Assembly (NCBI RefSeq): GCF_002067275.1
Contig: NZ_MVQX01000013.1
Span: 1 to 64,000, forward strand
From: Methanomethylovorans sp. PtaU1.Bin093
GTDB lineage: Archaea > Halobacteriota > Methanosarcinia > Methanosarcinales > Methanosarcinaceae
Direction: 5' to 3'
Length of the DNA stretch: 64,000 nucleotides
Shown: in pieces, positions 26,501 through 34,650 of the stretch
Layout: every line of letters begins with the position of its first letter
Position numbering within the stretch: the first letter of the stretch is position 1
Notes under the pieces: model-generated
Database searches by the model: none
The model's input: only the letters and a program-made list of their open reading frames with translations
What the model was told of the DNA's origin: nothing
Position numbers and translations under genes: made by a program

Positions 26501-28591
26501 TCACACAAGCTTCACACTGTCATGATCAGGTTTCATCAGATCGCCGGACCTGCGCATTTTGGCTATCATTTCTTCTGCATGAGCCCTGTCAATATTTTCT
26601 ATAGCTGCTTCTGCATAGATCTCTTCGAGGGGAGCTTTACCAGCAGGATGCCTGCTACCCACCTGCCTGATGATATCCTTGAGCACTTTGATTTTATCCC
26701 TCTGGCTCTTGCTGGTACCTGATGCAATTATATCGACATCGAAAGCTCCAGTGGACGGATCTACCCCTACCTGTTTCATGCATGAATACACTATTTTTGT
26801 AGTACGCTTTGCATCCTCCATATTAACAACATTACTAAGACGTACTCTTGCACTAGCCTCTGCAAGTCTTACAAGGGCTTCCAGCTGCCGGGCAGTCACA
26901 GGTATCGGGGCATCCTTGCCTTCTCCCATTTTACGCAGGTCCATGTAGAACTTCACCAGATGGTCCCGTGCTTCCTCTTCCATTACAGGGAAAATGTTCC
27001 TGCGTGAATATGCCACATACTTTCTCATAAGGTCTGGATCAATATCCGGAATGACTATCTCCATCTGTTCATCGACCTGCTCCTGGGTAACCTTACTTGT
27101 AGCCATCTTTTTGCGCTGTTCGGAAAGTTCACCTGCGTAGTGGGACTTCAGGATATGTCTGGCAATGCGTGTATCTTTCTCTTCGTTCGGTGTGTCCAGA
27201 AGCACGAAGATCATATCGAATCTGGACATAAGCGCCGGAGGCATATTGATCTGCTGGGCTATGCCCTCATACCTGTCAAAACGTCCATACTTAGGGTTAG
27301 CAGCACCAAGAAGTGCACATCGGGATTTCAGGGTGGCAAGGATCCCGGCCTTTGCAATGGATATCGTCTGCTGCTCCATAGCTTCGTGAAGTGCGCTCTT
27401 GTCCTCAGAGCGCATCTTGTCCATTTCGTCCACAGCAGCAATACCCATGTCGGCCATAACAAGTGCTCCGGCTTCCAGTGTCCAGCGGCCGTCTCCCATT
27501 TCGTCCTTCACTGCAGCTGCAGTAAGGCCGCTGCTTGAGGCACTTTTTCCGGAAGCGAATACGCCTCTTGGTGCAAGTTTTACCATATAGCGAAGCAGCT
27601 GGCTTTTTGCCACGCCCGGATCACCCACGAACAACATGTGGATATCTCCCCTTACCCTTGATCCGTCAGGAAGATGTTTCGGGACACCGGAAAATAGCTG
27701 CAGGGCCAACGCTTCTTTCACTTCTTCAAGACCATAGATGGAGGGTGCAATAGATCTGATCATCTTATCATATATATGAGGGTCCTGGCTCATTTCCTTT
27801 ATTATGTCTTCCTCTTCAGGGGTTATCTGGAGCTCATCGAACTCTTTATCCACATTCTCAATGGAATTCGCATCCAGTACGAGGTCATAAAAAGGAGATT
27901 TCCCTTCACGGGTGGTACGCTGATGGGAACGGAGCACACCATTGATGACTATCCTGTCCCCGGGTTTTACGATACCTGCAAGGTCTTCTTCCACATCCAC
28001 GTCAAGACTTTGTGGTTGTGTTCCTCCCCTCAGGTTTTCGGGTGATTCCTGGATCTGCAGTTTCTGGGCATCCACGAAAAGGGATTGCTCCATAAGTATC
28101 TTGAAAGGCCCCCTCTTACCGCAAGTATCGTTCTCGCATTCCAGAGGTTCAACGAATTTCATCTCTGTTTGCGGCACAAAAGTGACATTTTCACATCGCA
28201 TGCACATAAAAGCAGCATTTATTATTTTTGGCCGGACCTCGGTAGCTTTACGGATCATGCCTTCAATGGCAATGAATTTCATCAGATGCTTGCTTCTCAG
28301 GTCTCTGATAGGGATCTTATTAGGGATCTTTTCGAATCTGACCTTTGCCTTATCAAGTGTCTTATCAATAGGCAGATCTATTTCCTGCAAGGCCTTGTCT
28401 GCAGATGGCAACACTTCGGAAGGCTGCTCTAACAGCTCTGCAGCCAGTTCCCTATCGAAGATCTCAAGGTTTGAAAAATCAACTGTCAGACTTCGCTGTT
28501 CAGGGTATTCATTAGCAAGCTGAAGAATATCATCCCAGTAATACTGCTTTAGGAATGCCTTGAAGTTCTCTTCCCATTTTATCTCTGTCAT
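26501..28591 (-). CDS. mcm: Replicative helicase MCM
   Basis: MCM forms the hexameric ring that unwinds DNA at archaeal replication forks. From the preferred ATG at 28591 the protein has 696 residues. The N-terminal domain carries a zinc motif (CMRC ... CENDTC), followed by the AAA+ core with Walker A GDPGVAKSQ, Walker B AAVDEMDKM, sensor AANP and arginine finger MSRFD, and a C-terminal winged helix. An upstream in-frame TTG at 28630 would add 13 residues that look non-conserved; the ATG start MTEIKWEENF fits better. No intein is present. DUF424 follows after 7 bp, and trmJ lies upstream on the same strand. Confidence 0.95.
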   Translation of the reverse strand: MTEIKWEENFKAFLKQYYWDDILQLANEYPEQRSLTVDFSNLEIFDRELAAELLEQPSEVLPSADKALQEIDLPIDKTLDKAKVRFEKIPNKIPIRDLRSKHLMKFIAIEGMIRKATEVRPKIINAAFMCMRCENVTFVPQTEMKFVEPLECENDTCGKRGPFKILMEQSLFVDAQKLQIQESPENLRGGTQPQSLDVDVEEDLAGIVKPGDRIVINGVLRSHQRTTREGKSPFYDLVLDANSIENVDKEFDELQITPEEEDIIKEMSQDPHIYDKMIRSIAPSIYGLEEVKEALALQLFSGVPKHLPDGSRVRGDIHMLFVGDPGVAKSQLLRYMVKLAPRGVFASGKSASSSGLTAAAVKDEMGDGRWTLEAGALVMADMGIAAVDEMDKMRSEDKSALHEAMEQQTISIAKAGILATLKSRCALLGAANPKYGRFDRYEGIAQQINMPPALMSRFDMIFVLLDTPNEEKDTRIARHILKSHYAGELSEQRKKMATSKVTQEQVDEQMEIVIPDIDPDLMRKYVAYSRRNIFPVMEEEARDHLVKFYMDLRKMGEGKDAPIPVTARQLEALVRLAEASARVRLSNVVNMEDAKRTTKIVYSCMKQVGVDPSTGAFDVDIIASGTSKSQRDKIKVLKDIIRQVGSRHPAGKAPLEEIYAEAAIENIDRAHAEEMIAKMRRSGDLMKPDHDSVKLV

Positions 28592-28673
28592 ATCTTTCTC
28601 TAAGTTGGCTGCGCAGATTTCGTCCCGCAACCATAGTTTTTAATTTATATCAATATTTCGTGTACACATCTGA

Positions 28674-29384
28674 TCAATTTTCCTTGTCTGATACCAGATG
28701 TCTTTGTATCCTGCGCAGGACACCTCGTAAGGTTTGTACTTCTCTGGGGATCAGGCGGGCTCTTCCGAATATCCTCTTAAGCATAAGTTCAGTCTTTTCC
28801 TTTTTATGAGCGGGATAATCAATGTTTTCCAGAACCTGGGAAAAATGTTCCATTAAAAGCTTTGTATCAAAAGGATCGGCCAGTGGTGTTCCTCCTGCCT
28901 GCACATCGCTCAGTTCGTACAGTATCACTGCAACAGCATGTGACAGGTTCATCACCGGATATATTTCGGATGTAGGAATGGTGAGGATCATGTCCATCAT
29001 ACATAATTCATCTTTTGTGAAACCTTTGTCCTCCCTGCCAAAAAGCAATGCAATGGTCCCGGTGTATCCTTCCAGGAGTTCTTTCATTTCTCTTGGAACA
29101 TGTGCAGGGATACGTATATGCTCATCGAATTTACTGCCGGTTATGCCTGTGGTGCCTATGAGAAGGTTGGCACCTGCAACAGCATCTTCTATGCTGCTTG
29201 TGATGGTTGCACCTTCGAGCACATCACGCGCATGGGAGGACATTGCACGTGCCTCACCTCCAAGGGAACAAGGGTTAACAAGTACGAGTTCTGAAAAACC
29301 GAAATTCTTCATTGCCCTTGCGACAGAGCCCACATTCCCCTGATACAAAGGCTCAACGAGCACTAATCTGAAATTAAGAGACAT
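28674..29384 (-). CDS. trmJ: tRNA 2'-O-methyltransferase TrmJ (SPOUT family)
   Basis: A 236-residue SpoU/TrmJ-type enzyme that uses SAM to methylate the ribose of position 32 in tRNA. The N-terminal LVEPLYQGNVGSVARAMKNFG and LVNP, the middle LLFGREDKGFT and late IPTSEIYPVMNLSHAVAV are the three SPOUT knot motifs. In archaea TrmJ is known to modify C32. The C-terminal part (about 160-236) is a helical extension typical of TrmJ rather than the short TrmL. It lies 80 bp upstream of mcm on the same strand. A box C/D RNA at 9157, apparently for position 34 of elongator tRNA-Met, would modify the same loop. Confidence 0.88.
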   Translation of the reverse strand: MSLNFRLVLVEPLYQGNVGSVARAMKNFGFSELVLVNPCSLGGEARAMSSHARDVLEGATITSSIEDAVAGANLLIGTTGITGSKFDEHIRIPAHVPREMKELLEGYTGTIALLFGREDKGFTKDELCMMDMILTIPTSEIYPVMNLSHAVAVILYELSDVQAGGTPLADPFDTKLLMEHFSQVLENIDYPAHKKEKTELMLKRIFGRARLIPREVQTLRGVLRRIQRHLVSDKEN

Positions 29385-29526
29385 GATATATCCTTGATGT
29401 TTTTGGAAGCTTATAGGTGTCTGCAGATTATATAAGGCTAATTACAGTCCACGTTGAGAAAAAACCTATTTCGCCTGCTATGGTCAAAAAAGGAAAAGTA
29501 GCAATTATCAAACTTTGTTGTAGATC

Positions 29527-29550
29527 CCCCTGTACTTTTATGTACAGGGG
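29527..29550 (-). terminator. Hairpin after first LVIVD surface-protein gene
   Basis: The 9-bp perfect inverted repeat CCCCTGTAC/GTACAGGGG (29527-29535, 29542-29550; 6-nt loop) lies just past the stop of the gene ending at 29566. The same stem occurs after the paralogous gene at 44021-44042. A T-rich stretch follows about 30 bases later on the minus strand. Termination or 3' end protection is likely. Confidence 0.55.
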
Positions 29551-29565
29551 ATTTACAAAGGAAAT

Positions 29566-32304
29566 TCAATCTTTTTTCAGGTACATGTATCCAACAGCAA
29601 CCATCCCTATCAGGATGAAAGCCTTAAAGAATGTCCATATATTGGTCCTTTCTGCCGGAGTTTCTTCCATACCAACATCTTCTGAGTCAGTAGCAGGGGT
29701 ATATGTCCCTGTATCTGTGATATCAGTTGCAGGAGATGGATATGTCTTTTCAGCAGTGATCGCAAAAGGTCCGAAAGCTGTTGTCTGAGCCTCGAAGGTC
29801 ACATCCGCTGAAGTGGTACTTTGAGGGCTAGTCTGCAACATTTGCCATGTGTCTTCATTATATACCTGCAGTCTTACATCTTCCGGGCTCAGGTCCATTG
29901 TTTGGAGCCAGGAGCTGTCAACTTTGAACTTGATCTTGGCATCCCGAATGTTAGATGTTGTGGCAAAGCCCGCTTTGCCTACCCAGACATTGATATATTT
30001 ATAGATGAAACCTTCAGGATCACCTGTCACCAGTTTTGACCTGCCGTTGAGCACCTCTATAGTGGATGTTATTTCCCCAGAGTTCCTGAGGGAGTAGAGG
30101 CTGATGGACCGGATATCATTGCCTTCACGACTGAACTCATATAATACATTGGAATCCATTGCCAGGTATTGACGATCAATGTCTTTCACAGCAATGTTCA
30201 AATAATCCTCGGCAGAGCCGGCACCACCGCCTCCTCCACCGTTGCTACTGCTCTTACTGCTTGAACTACTTCCACTGCTCCCTCCTTCGTTACTATCGGA
30301 AGAGGATGTTCTGAGGTCAATAGTTACTGCATTTCCCTCCAGTCCTGCATTGTTGTATGGGATCAGAGTATAGCTATACGTAGTGTCACTTTCCAGATTG
30401 CTGTCAACATAGGATGTTGATCCGTTCACATCTGTGATAGGTACATTATTTCTGAATATTTGAACCCTCGTGGTATCGGCAGAAGCCTCCCATCCCAGTG
30501 TAATTGAATTTGTAGTGGTGTCTGTTCCTGAAACACTGGTGATGTCAGGAATTATAGCTGATGTGGTTGCTTCATTGCTAACTACCTCAGGATTGACGTT
30601 ACCTTTGGTGTCAACGGTCTTAAGACCTATAGTATGCTTGGTCCCTTCTATCAGTCCGGTTAGCTCATAATAGTTGTCAGAAGTGTTTGTGACAAATGCA
30701 TTGTCAATGTGCACCATCACGTGGCTGAAATCCGCATCTGGAGGGTTTGTCCATATCCATTTGATCCGGGTTGAGTCGACTTCACTTTGCTGAAGGTTCT
30801 GTACAGACGCAGGTGCTGTTACATCTGTGATCGAATGCACATCAATGGAATATACATCAACATACCATCCCTGTTGGTCCGCATTCGCAGATGAAGAGGG
30901 AGTACGCACATTGTTACCACTTGCATCTTTCAGGGAAGCTCTAATGTAAAACTCTATTTTTGAAGATCCTGAGCTCGGTTTGACCTTTATGGTCAGACTT
31001 TCTGTTTGACCTGTTGCCCAACTGGATTCAGAAAGTCCTGCAACTGGATTAGTTGCGCTCATTGAACCTGTTCTACCGTAGATGGTACTGCCTATCGGGA
31101 ATAGTTTGTTATATTCATTACCAGTGCCGGATACTTCTGTAACTTCCTCATTGTTGGGGAAAGACACCGAAATATAGCCCTCATTGGATGGTCCACCATC
31201 GTTTATTACAGATACCGTTATTGTGGCGGTATCACCTTCGTTTACGCCTGCAACAGGTTCAATATCAACGCTGGTGATAGAAGGTGACGGAGATCCAGTA
31301 CCCTTATCTGCGCTCATGTGAAGAATAGCAAGGTCATCAGCATCTCCGGCTAAGTAGATATAGCTGCCCGATGCGGCAACGTCAGGACCCCAGGAACCAT
31401 CGTCATAACTTCCTGCAATGGTTGGTGCTAAAGGATTGCTTATGTCGATGATAGAAAGGCCGTGGCCACCGGTAACGTAGGCATGATCGTCAAGGACAAA
31501 AATATCATCCGGATTTGGCACATCATATCCGGCCACAACTTTTGGTGATGCGGGATCCCTGATATCAAAAATGGTCAGGCCGCCATAGTCAATGAGCTGA
31601 CTGCCGACAGTTACATACGCATAATTGCCGGAAACAGCAACTTCTGACAGGTACTCATCATTGTTTCTGTATCCATGATCGCCCATATATTTTATTGCGG
31701 CAGGGTCACTGACGTCCAGGACCACAAGATCAATTAATGCATCCTGAGATCTATCTGTATAATCTAAAATAAGTAAGTATGCATATTTTCCTGAAACTGT
31801 GACATCATTTATATCACCCTGTATCTCATACCTGCATGCAAGTGCCGGTGCAGCAGGATCGCTAACATCGAGAACCACAAGGCCATCATCGGCTACATAT
31901 GCATATTTGCCCGATACATAAACATATCTCGCCTGTTCAGATGCAGCGTAACTACCTTTTATAGCCGGTGCAGCAGGATTGCCGATGTCTATGATCATAA
32001 GGCCGCTCTCACCTTCAGCCACATATGCATAATTACCAGTTACTGCAATATCGTATGCTGTAGATGGAGTACTTATCCTTCCAACCTCAACAGGATCTGA
32101 TGGGTCTTCTATATCCACTACAACAAGATCCTGGTCCTGCAACAGATACATATAATTCCCATTTACCGCCACATCTGAATAAGTTCCACTAAAATGACTT
32201 ACCAATTCTACATTAACAGGATCTGCAGAACTTATCCCTGTAATCATTATCATTAAAAGCAATGCCATTCCAAAGTAAACTGATTTCTCTGACTTGATTT
32301 CCAT
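29566..32304 (-). CDS. LVIVD-repeat surface protein with PGF-pre-PGF domain (paralogue 1)
   Basis: A secreted or membrane-anchored protein of 912 residues from the preferred ATG at 32304 (GGGTGG lies just upstream; a GTG six codons earlier is less likely). Order: signal peptide; about seven LVIVD repeats forming a beta-propeller (residues 30-330, units such as LVVVDIEDPSDP and GLMIIDIGNPAAP); a beta-rich domain (340-500); two fibronectin-III-like domains (about 505-680); a Ser/Gly-rich linker; a PGF-pre-PGF domain (about 705-865); and a C-terminal membrane helix. This is the layout of Methanosarcina envelope proteins. It is a clear paralogue of the gene at 44052. Function unknown; adhesion or envelope structure is inferred. 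Confidence 0.82.
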   Translation of the reverse strand: MEIKSEKSVYFGMALLLMIMITGISSADPVNVELVSHFSGTYSDVAVNGNYMYLLQDQDLVVVDIEDPSDPVEVGRISTPSTAYDIAVTGNYAYVAEGESGLMIIDIGNPAAPAIKGSYAASEQARYVYVSGKYAYVADDGLVVLDVSDPAAPALACRYEIQGDINDVTVSGKYAYLLILDYTDRSQDALIDLVVLDVSDPAAIKYMGDHGYRNNDEYLSEVAVSGNYAYVTVGSQLIDYGGLTIFDIRDPASPKVVAGYDVPNPDDIFVLDDHAYVTGGHGLSIIDISNPLAPTIAGSYDDGSWGPDVAASGSYIYLAGDADDLAILHMSADKGTGSPSPSITSVDIEPVAGVNEGDTATITVSVINDGGPSNEGYISVSFPNNEEVTEVSGTGNEYNKLFPIGSTIYGRTGSMSATNPVAGLSESSWATGQTESLTIKVKPSSGSSKIEFYIRASLKDASGNNVRTPSSSANADQQGWYVDVYSIDVHSITDVTAPASVQNLQQSEVDSTRIKWIWTNPPDADFSHVMVHIDNAFVTNTSDNYYELTGLIEGTKHTIGLKTVDTKGNVNPEVVSNEATTSAIIPDITSVSGTDTTTNSITLGWEASADTTRVQIFRNNVPITDVNGSTSYVDSNLESDTTYSYTLIPYNNAGLEGNAVTIDLRTSSSDSNEGGSSGSSSSSKSSSNGGGGGGAGSAEDYLNIAVKDIDRQYLAMDSNVLYEFSREGNDIRSISLYSLRNSGEITSTIEVLNGRSKLVTGDPEGFIYKYINVWVGKAGFATTSNIRDAKIKFKVDSSWLQTMDLSPEDVRLQVYNEDTWQMLQTSPQSTTSADVTFEAQTTAFGPFAITAEKTYPSPATDITDTGTYTPATDSEDVGMEETPAERTNIWTFFKAFILIGMVAVGYMYLKKD

Positions 32305-32673
32305 TATTGCCACCCGAGACACAACTATTGGAGCCTTTTTTTGTTGTGCAACTCAAAAAAGATTTTCTTACTAATATTTAAAGCTGTCTAAAAAAATCGC
32401 CACATATTCTATCATTTTTATATAAATATCTTTGGGGGGCTGTCTGACCACTGGTAACAAAATGTCTATAGATTGCATGATGCCTCACATTTCTACTTAT
32501 ACTCGTGCCAGGGAAGAAGATACTAAATACTATATATAAAGTCAAATGGTACTATGAATGAAGTTATGGAGAGAAGCAAAATAGCTATGAGTTTTGGCTT
32601 TATTGGTAATTTCTATCAGAATAGTTGTTTGATACTTGGTCACATATCAGATTAAATACTTATTCCGGGTTCT
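32305..32673. other. AT-rich divergent intergenic region
   Basis: About 370 bp between the LVIVD surface-protein gene and the phosphopantetheinyl transferase gene. It contains a strong TATA-like box for the plus strand at 32530-32540 and A/T runs (32415-32430) for the minus strand. No small gene or structured RNA was recognised. Confidence 0.5.
32530..32540 (+). promoter_or_regulatory. TATA box, probable promoter of the phosphopantetheinyl transferase gene
   Basis: CTATATATAA-type box about 135 bases before the ATG at 32674. The spacing implies a leader of about 110 nt. Confidence 0.4.
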
Positions 32674-33366
32674 ATGGCTCCTACTGAATACTGTACACTT
32701 TCCATTGTTCCGTTAAAGCAGGTGACTGATCTGTGGAATAAGAATGATGTTCTTATCTTTATTGCAGATCTGAAAGACTATTCAGCACCGGATGAAGAAT
32801 ATCTTCGTGAGGTGGAAAAAATACACCTGAAATCTCTGAAAACGGAATATTTCAGAAAAAGATATATTATCTCCAGGCTTCTCTTAAAATATCTGTCAGG
32901 TTTTCTTAAAGATAGACCCTGGCATGATATGGTCATGTGCAAGGATGAACATGGCAGGGTTCATGTACGCGATCATAATGACCTGCATGTCTGTATCGCT
33001 TACACTGAGAATATTGTTGCCCTTGCGATATCCAAAATAGAGATGGGTATCGACATAGAGGTCATAAGGTCACGCTCGGTTGCAAGCATTTCAAGGTCAA
33101 TAGATAGAACATTATCGGATAGCACTCCATCTATTGATGGTTCTGATTTTCTTGCCAGATGGACCTTAAAAGAAGCTTACTGCAAATTTTCAAATGAAAC
33201 AATGTTCTCCAGTTTAGCCAGTAAACTGGATCTATCTGGCGTTTATCACTCAAGTTATGTCCTAGACAGCAAATATTTGCTTGCGTTTGTTACTAAATGC
33301 TATCCTTATAAGGTCAAAATAATGCGCCTTCAAAGGATCGCTCTTGACAAAGAATTCCATTATTAG
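32674..33366 (+). CDS. 4'-phosphopantetheinyl transferase, Sfp/HetI type
   Basis: A 230-residue protein with the two diagnostic motifs of Sfp-type transferases: MGIDIEVIR (residues 125-133; magnesium-binding GxDxE) and WTLKEAYCKF (about 166-175; the WxxKEA helix). The N-terminal half contains YFRKRYIISRLLLKYLSGF, which fits the CoA-binding helix region. These enzymes attach the phosphopantetheine arm of CoA to a serine of a carrier protein. Most archaea lack fatty-acid ACP, and no carrier protein, polyketide or peptide synthetase is in this window, so the substrate is unknown. It is a single-gene unit in AT-rich flanks. Codon use looks slightly more AT-rich than its neighbours, so acquisition by transfer is possible. 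Confidence 0.82.
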   Translation: MAPTEYCTLSIVPLKQVTDLWNKNDVLIFIADLKDYSAPDEEYLREVEKIHLKSLKTEYFRKRYIISRLLLKYLSGFLKDRPWHDMVMCKDEHGRVHVRDHNDLHVCIAYTENIVALAISKIEMGIDIEVIRSRSVASISRSIDRTLSDSTPSIDGSDFLARWTLKEAYCKFSNETMFSSLASKLDLSGVYHSSYVLDSKYLLAFVTKCYPYKVKIMRLQRIALDKEFHY

Positions 33367-33723
33367 ATACATCATTATATACATACATATATATGTGGTT
33401 GGATACATTTCAATTGATGCAAAATAGAATGTGGTATCCCCGTTTTTGGTGTGCGAAAAGATATTTCTAAAGTTAAATGGGTATAAAATAAGCACCGGGC
33501 AGATATGATCGCCAGATGCTTCTTTGGTTGCTGTTGTCCTTATTTGTTCCCGATGTATTTTGCAACCATTAAAAAGCGTGGTGGAGTTTTATCCGCTCAA
33601 ATAATCCACATGGGCCTATATGCTGCCGGAACGCCTTGCAGCCATATTTAACGCAAATCATAATTCATTCAATAGCCTGCCAACCACAAATCATCTAAAC
33701 CTTCCTGCCATATAAAATACAGA
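33367..33723. other. Intergenic region before rio2
   Basis: About 360 bp with no convincing gene. An ATG frame of 32 codons (33553-33651, plus strand) lacks an RBS and matches nothing I know. TATA-like runs occur near 33375-33395 and 33709-33719. Confidence 0.45.
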
Positions 33724-34611
33724 ATGATAGATGAAGTTATCAAAGTTTTTAAACAACTGGACAATAAGGACATACGTATCCTTACCGGCATAGAGATCGG
33801 AATGAAGAATTCCGAATGGGTGCCTGTTGAAGATGTTATGAAGTACACCCGCATGACATATGATCACATTTCTTTCAGGCTTAAGAAACTTGCTAAATTG
33901 AAACTGTTATCCTTCACAAGTATTCCATATGAAGGCTATCAGATCTATTTTGAAGGATATGATGCCCTTGCTTTGCACACGTTCGTGCAGAGGAAGACTA
34001 TCAGTGCTGTTGGCAACGAGATAGGTGTCGGTAAGGAATCTGTGGTGCTGGAAGCTATCAGGGAGCCGGAACTTGGAATAGGTGATCCGGAAGGTGTGGT
34101 GATAAAGTTCCACAGGGAAGGACGTACCAGTTTCACGCAGGTAAAACGCAATCGTGGTCATATAGGTGACCGCGAGCACGTGTCATGGATATACGCCGCC
34201 CGTCTTGCAGCTAAACGCGAGGCAGATATTATAGGCAAGCTATATCCTGAAGTATCTGTCCCGAAACTTATTGACCATAATCGGCACGCAATTGTCATGG
34301 ATATTGCAAAAGGTTCCCTGCTGTATAAAACAAGGCTGGAGGACCCACAATGGTTCCTTGATGAGATCCTCAGACAATTGAAACTGGCCTATGCGAAAGG
34401 TTTCATCCATGCTGACATGAGCGAGTACAACACTTTTGTGCACGAGGAAGGTGTGCAGATCATAGACTGGCCTCAGTATGTAGAGCTGTCACATCCCCAT
34501 GCAGACGAACTGCTGGAGCGGGATATATCAAATATACTCGCATATTTCAAACGCAAGTATGAGCTGGAGGCAGATCTTAAACGTTCAATGGCTTATGTGA
34601 AGGGCCAGTGA
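33724..34611 (+). CDS. rio2: RIO2 family protein kinase/ATPase
   Basis: Rio2 acts in maturation of the small ribosomal subunit. The 295-residue protein has an N-terminal winged helix (residues 1-90, including YDHISFRLKKLAKLKLL), the RIO P-loop IGVGKESVV, the catalytic loop HADMSEYN and the metal-binding IIDWPQ in place of the usual DFG. All catalytic residues of an active RIO kinase are present. It is followed 39 bp later by the DUF460 protein on the same strand, so they may form an operon. Length is normal for archaeal Rio2. Confidence 0.94.
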   Translation: MIDEVIKVFKQLDNKDIRILTGIEIGMKNSEWVPVEDVMKYTRMTYDHISFRLKKLAKLKLLSFTSIPYEGYQIYFEGYDALALHTFVQRKTISAVGNEIGVGKESVVLEAIREPELGIGDPEGVVIKFHREGRTSFTQVKRNRGHIGDREHVSWIYAARLAAKREADIIGKLYPEVSVPKLIDHNRHAIVMDIAKGSLLYKTRLEDPQWFLDEILRQLKLAYAKGFIHADMSEYNTFVHEEGVQIIDWPQYVELSHPHADELLERDISNILAYFKRKYELEADLKRSMAYVKGQ

Positions 34612-34650
34612 ACAATAATATATCCCAGCAACCCAATAATAACATAATAT

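Noticed and set aside
26501-28591. Intein in mcm
   Set aside because: Walker A and other AAA+ motifs are contiguous and the length is normal.
33553-33651. 32-codon plus-strand frame before rio2
   Set aside because: No RBS, no homology recognised, and overlapping frames are equally open.
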